A stretch of 6,268 bases of DNA, taken from the NCBI GenBank assembly GCA_937921835.1, contig CAKZVG010000341.1, positions 1 to 6,268 of the forward strand, in the 5' to 3' direction. Source of the DNA: an uncultured Bryobacteraceae bacterium. Lineage in GTDB: Bacteria; Acidobacteriota; Terriglobia; Bryobacterales; Bryobacteraceae. Positions within the stretch are counted from its first letter, which is position 1. Every line of letters starts with the position of its first letter. Positions 5,882 through 6,268 of this stretch are shown one piece after another. The notes under the pieces were generated by a model. The model searched no databases. It was not told the DNA's origin and saw only the letters and a program-made list of their open reading frames with translations. The position numbers were made by a program, and so were the translations under genes.

Positions 5882-6268
5882 AGAAACCGCAGATTGCCCC
5901 GCTCGGCGAAGGCTTTTTCAATCACCTCGAGCGTGCCCTCGGTGAGCTTGTAGTCCTTCAGGTCGCGCCGCGCCACCCATTCGGTCCGGCTCACGTCGTC
6001 GCCCGCACGCGCCTCGCCGTTGGGGGCCCGGCAGAGGTAGTCAACCAGCACGTAGTGATACTCGGGCAGCCCCTCGCCGTCGCGAATGATGCGCTCGAAT
6101 ACCTCCACGATCGCCAGCGGCTTCACCCGCAAGCCGGTCTCCTCGAGCACCTCGCGCACCACCGCCGCTTCGAGGGTTTCGCCCACCTCGAGCACGCCGC
6201 CGGGCAGCGACCAGTAACCTTTCAGCGGCTCCCGCCCGCGCTCCACCAGCAGAATCCGGTTGCGCCGC
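5878..6268 (-). CDS. NUDIX hydrolase, probably ADP-ribose pyrophosphatase/MutT-like (5' end cut by window)
   Basis: The visible 129 residues end with TGA inside the mutS2 start. A complete NUDIX box, G-x5-E-x7-RE-V-x-EE-x-G-L, spans visible residues 24-46 (GVLEVGE ... REVLEETGL) and binds the divalent metal that cleaves a nucleoside diphosphate linked to another moiety. KGYWSLPGG precedes it; YHYVLVDYLC and a C-terminal LTEGTLEVIEKAF follow, as in the COG1051-type ADP-ribose pyrophosphatase group. A GTG at 6246 could pose as a start, but it encodes the Val of RNRILLVERGREP, which is the beta-strand normally found before the NUDIX box. The frame stays open to the window edge, so the true start lies upstream and about 10-25 residues are probably missing. 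The exact substrate (ADP-ribose, an oxidised dNTP or another) cannot be assigned. The 4-base overlap places it in an operon with mutS2. Confidence 0.9.
   Translation of the reverse strand, partial: RRNRILLVERGREPLKGYWSLPGGVLEVGETLEAAVVREVLEETGLRVKPLAIVEVFERIIRDGEGLPEYHYVLVDYLCRAPNGEARAGDDVSRTEWVARRDLKDYKLTEGTLEVIEKAFAERGNLRFL

Noticed and set aside
3527..5953. An 808-codon open frame on the plus strand covering almost all of mutS2 in antisense.
   Set aside because: It is rich in His, Gln, Arg, Ala and Gly, has no recognisable domain, and mirrors a clear full-length MutS2. Long antisense frames are expected opposite GC-biased codons.
5878..6246. GTG at 6246 as the start of a complete 122-residue NUDIX protein.
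   Set aside because: The frame continues upstream to the window edge and encodes RNRILLVERG, the conserved strand before the NUDIX box. The GTG is an internal Val and the gene is truncated.

Overview
The window is GC-rich (by eye about two thirds G+C), and all five genes lie on the minus strand. It reads as an ordinary chromosomal stretch of an acidobacterium, most plausibly of the Bryobacterales/Solibacter type. That placement is an inference. It rests on the Oar-like TonB-dependent receptor (carboxypeptidase-regulatory domain plus plug, with the 'PTALERAGDFS' and 'PFPNNIIPAS' segments typical of acidobacterial receptors), on the style of the MutS2 and NUDIX proteins, and on the base composition. 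No RNA gene, CRISPR array, insertion sequence, integrase or attachment site was seen.

In transcription order (high to low coordinates) the layout is as follows. (1) A NUDIX hydrolase, 5'-truncated by the window edge (6268-5878). (2) Full-length mutS2 (5881-3452), whose start codon overlaps the NUDIX stop as ATGA, so the two are probably translationally coupled. (3) A 104-bp gap with two GC-rich inverted repeats. (4) An NtrC-type sigma-54 response regulator (3347-1932). (5) After 32 bp, a KDPG/KDPGal-family aldolase, eda (1899-1231). (6) A 131-bp gap with a good sigma-70 promoter (TTGACA, 17 bp, TAGAAA). (7) The first 366 codons of a TonB-dependent outer-membrane receptor (1099-1), cut by the left edge. 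No gap exceeds 300 bases.

Functionally these look like three neighbouring units rather than one system: NUDIX-mutS2 (nucleotide or ribosome/genome maintenance), regulator-aldolase (signal response and sugar-acid catabolism, possibly co-transcribed), and the receptor with its own promoter (outer-membrane uptake). A link between the aldolase and the receptor, such as sugar uptake and breakdown, is possible, but nothing in the sequence shows it.

I found no clearly novel system. The points most worth a second look are a shared 14-base element, TAGAATNGGGAGAA, directly in front of both the regulator and the aldolase, which may be a -10/discriminator of near-leaderless promoters; the degenerate nuclease motif in the MutS2 Smr domain; and the hairpins between mutS2 and the regulator.
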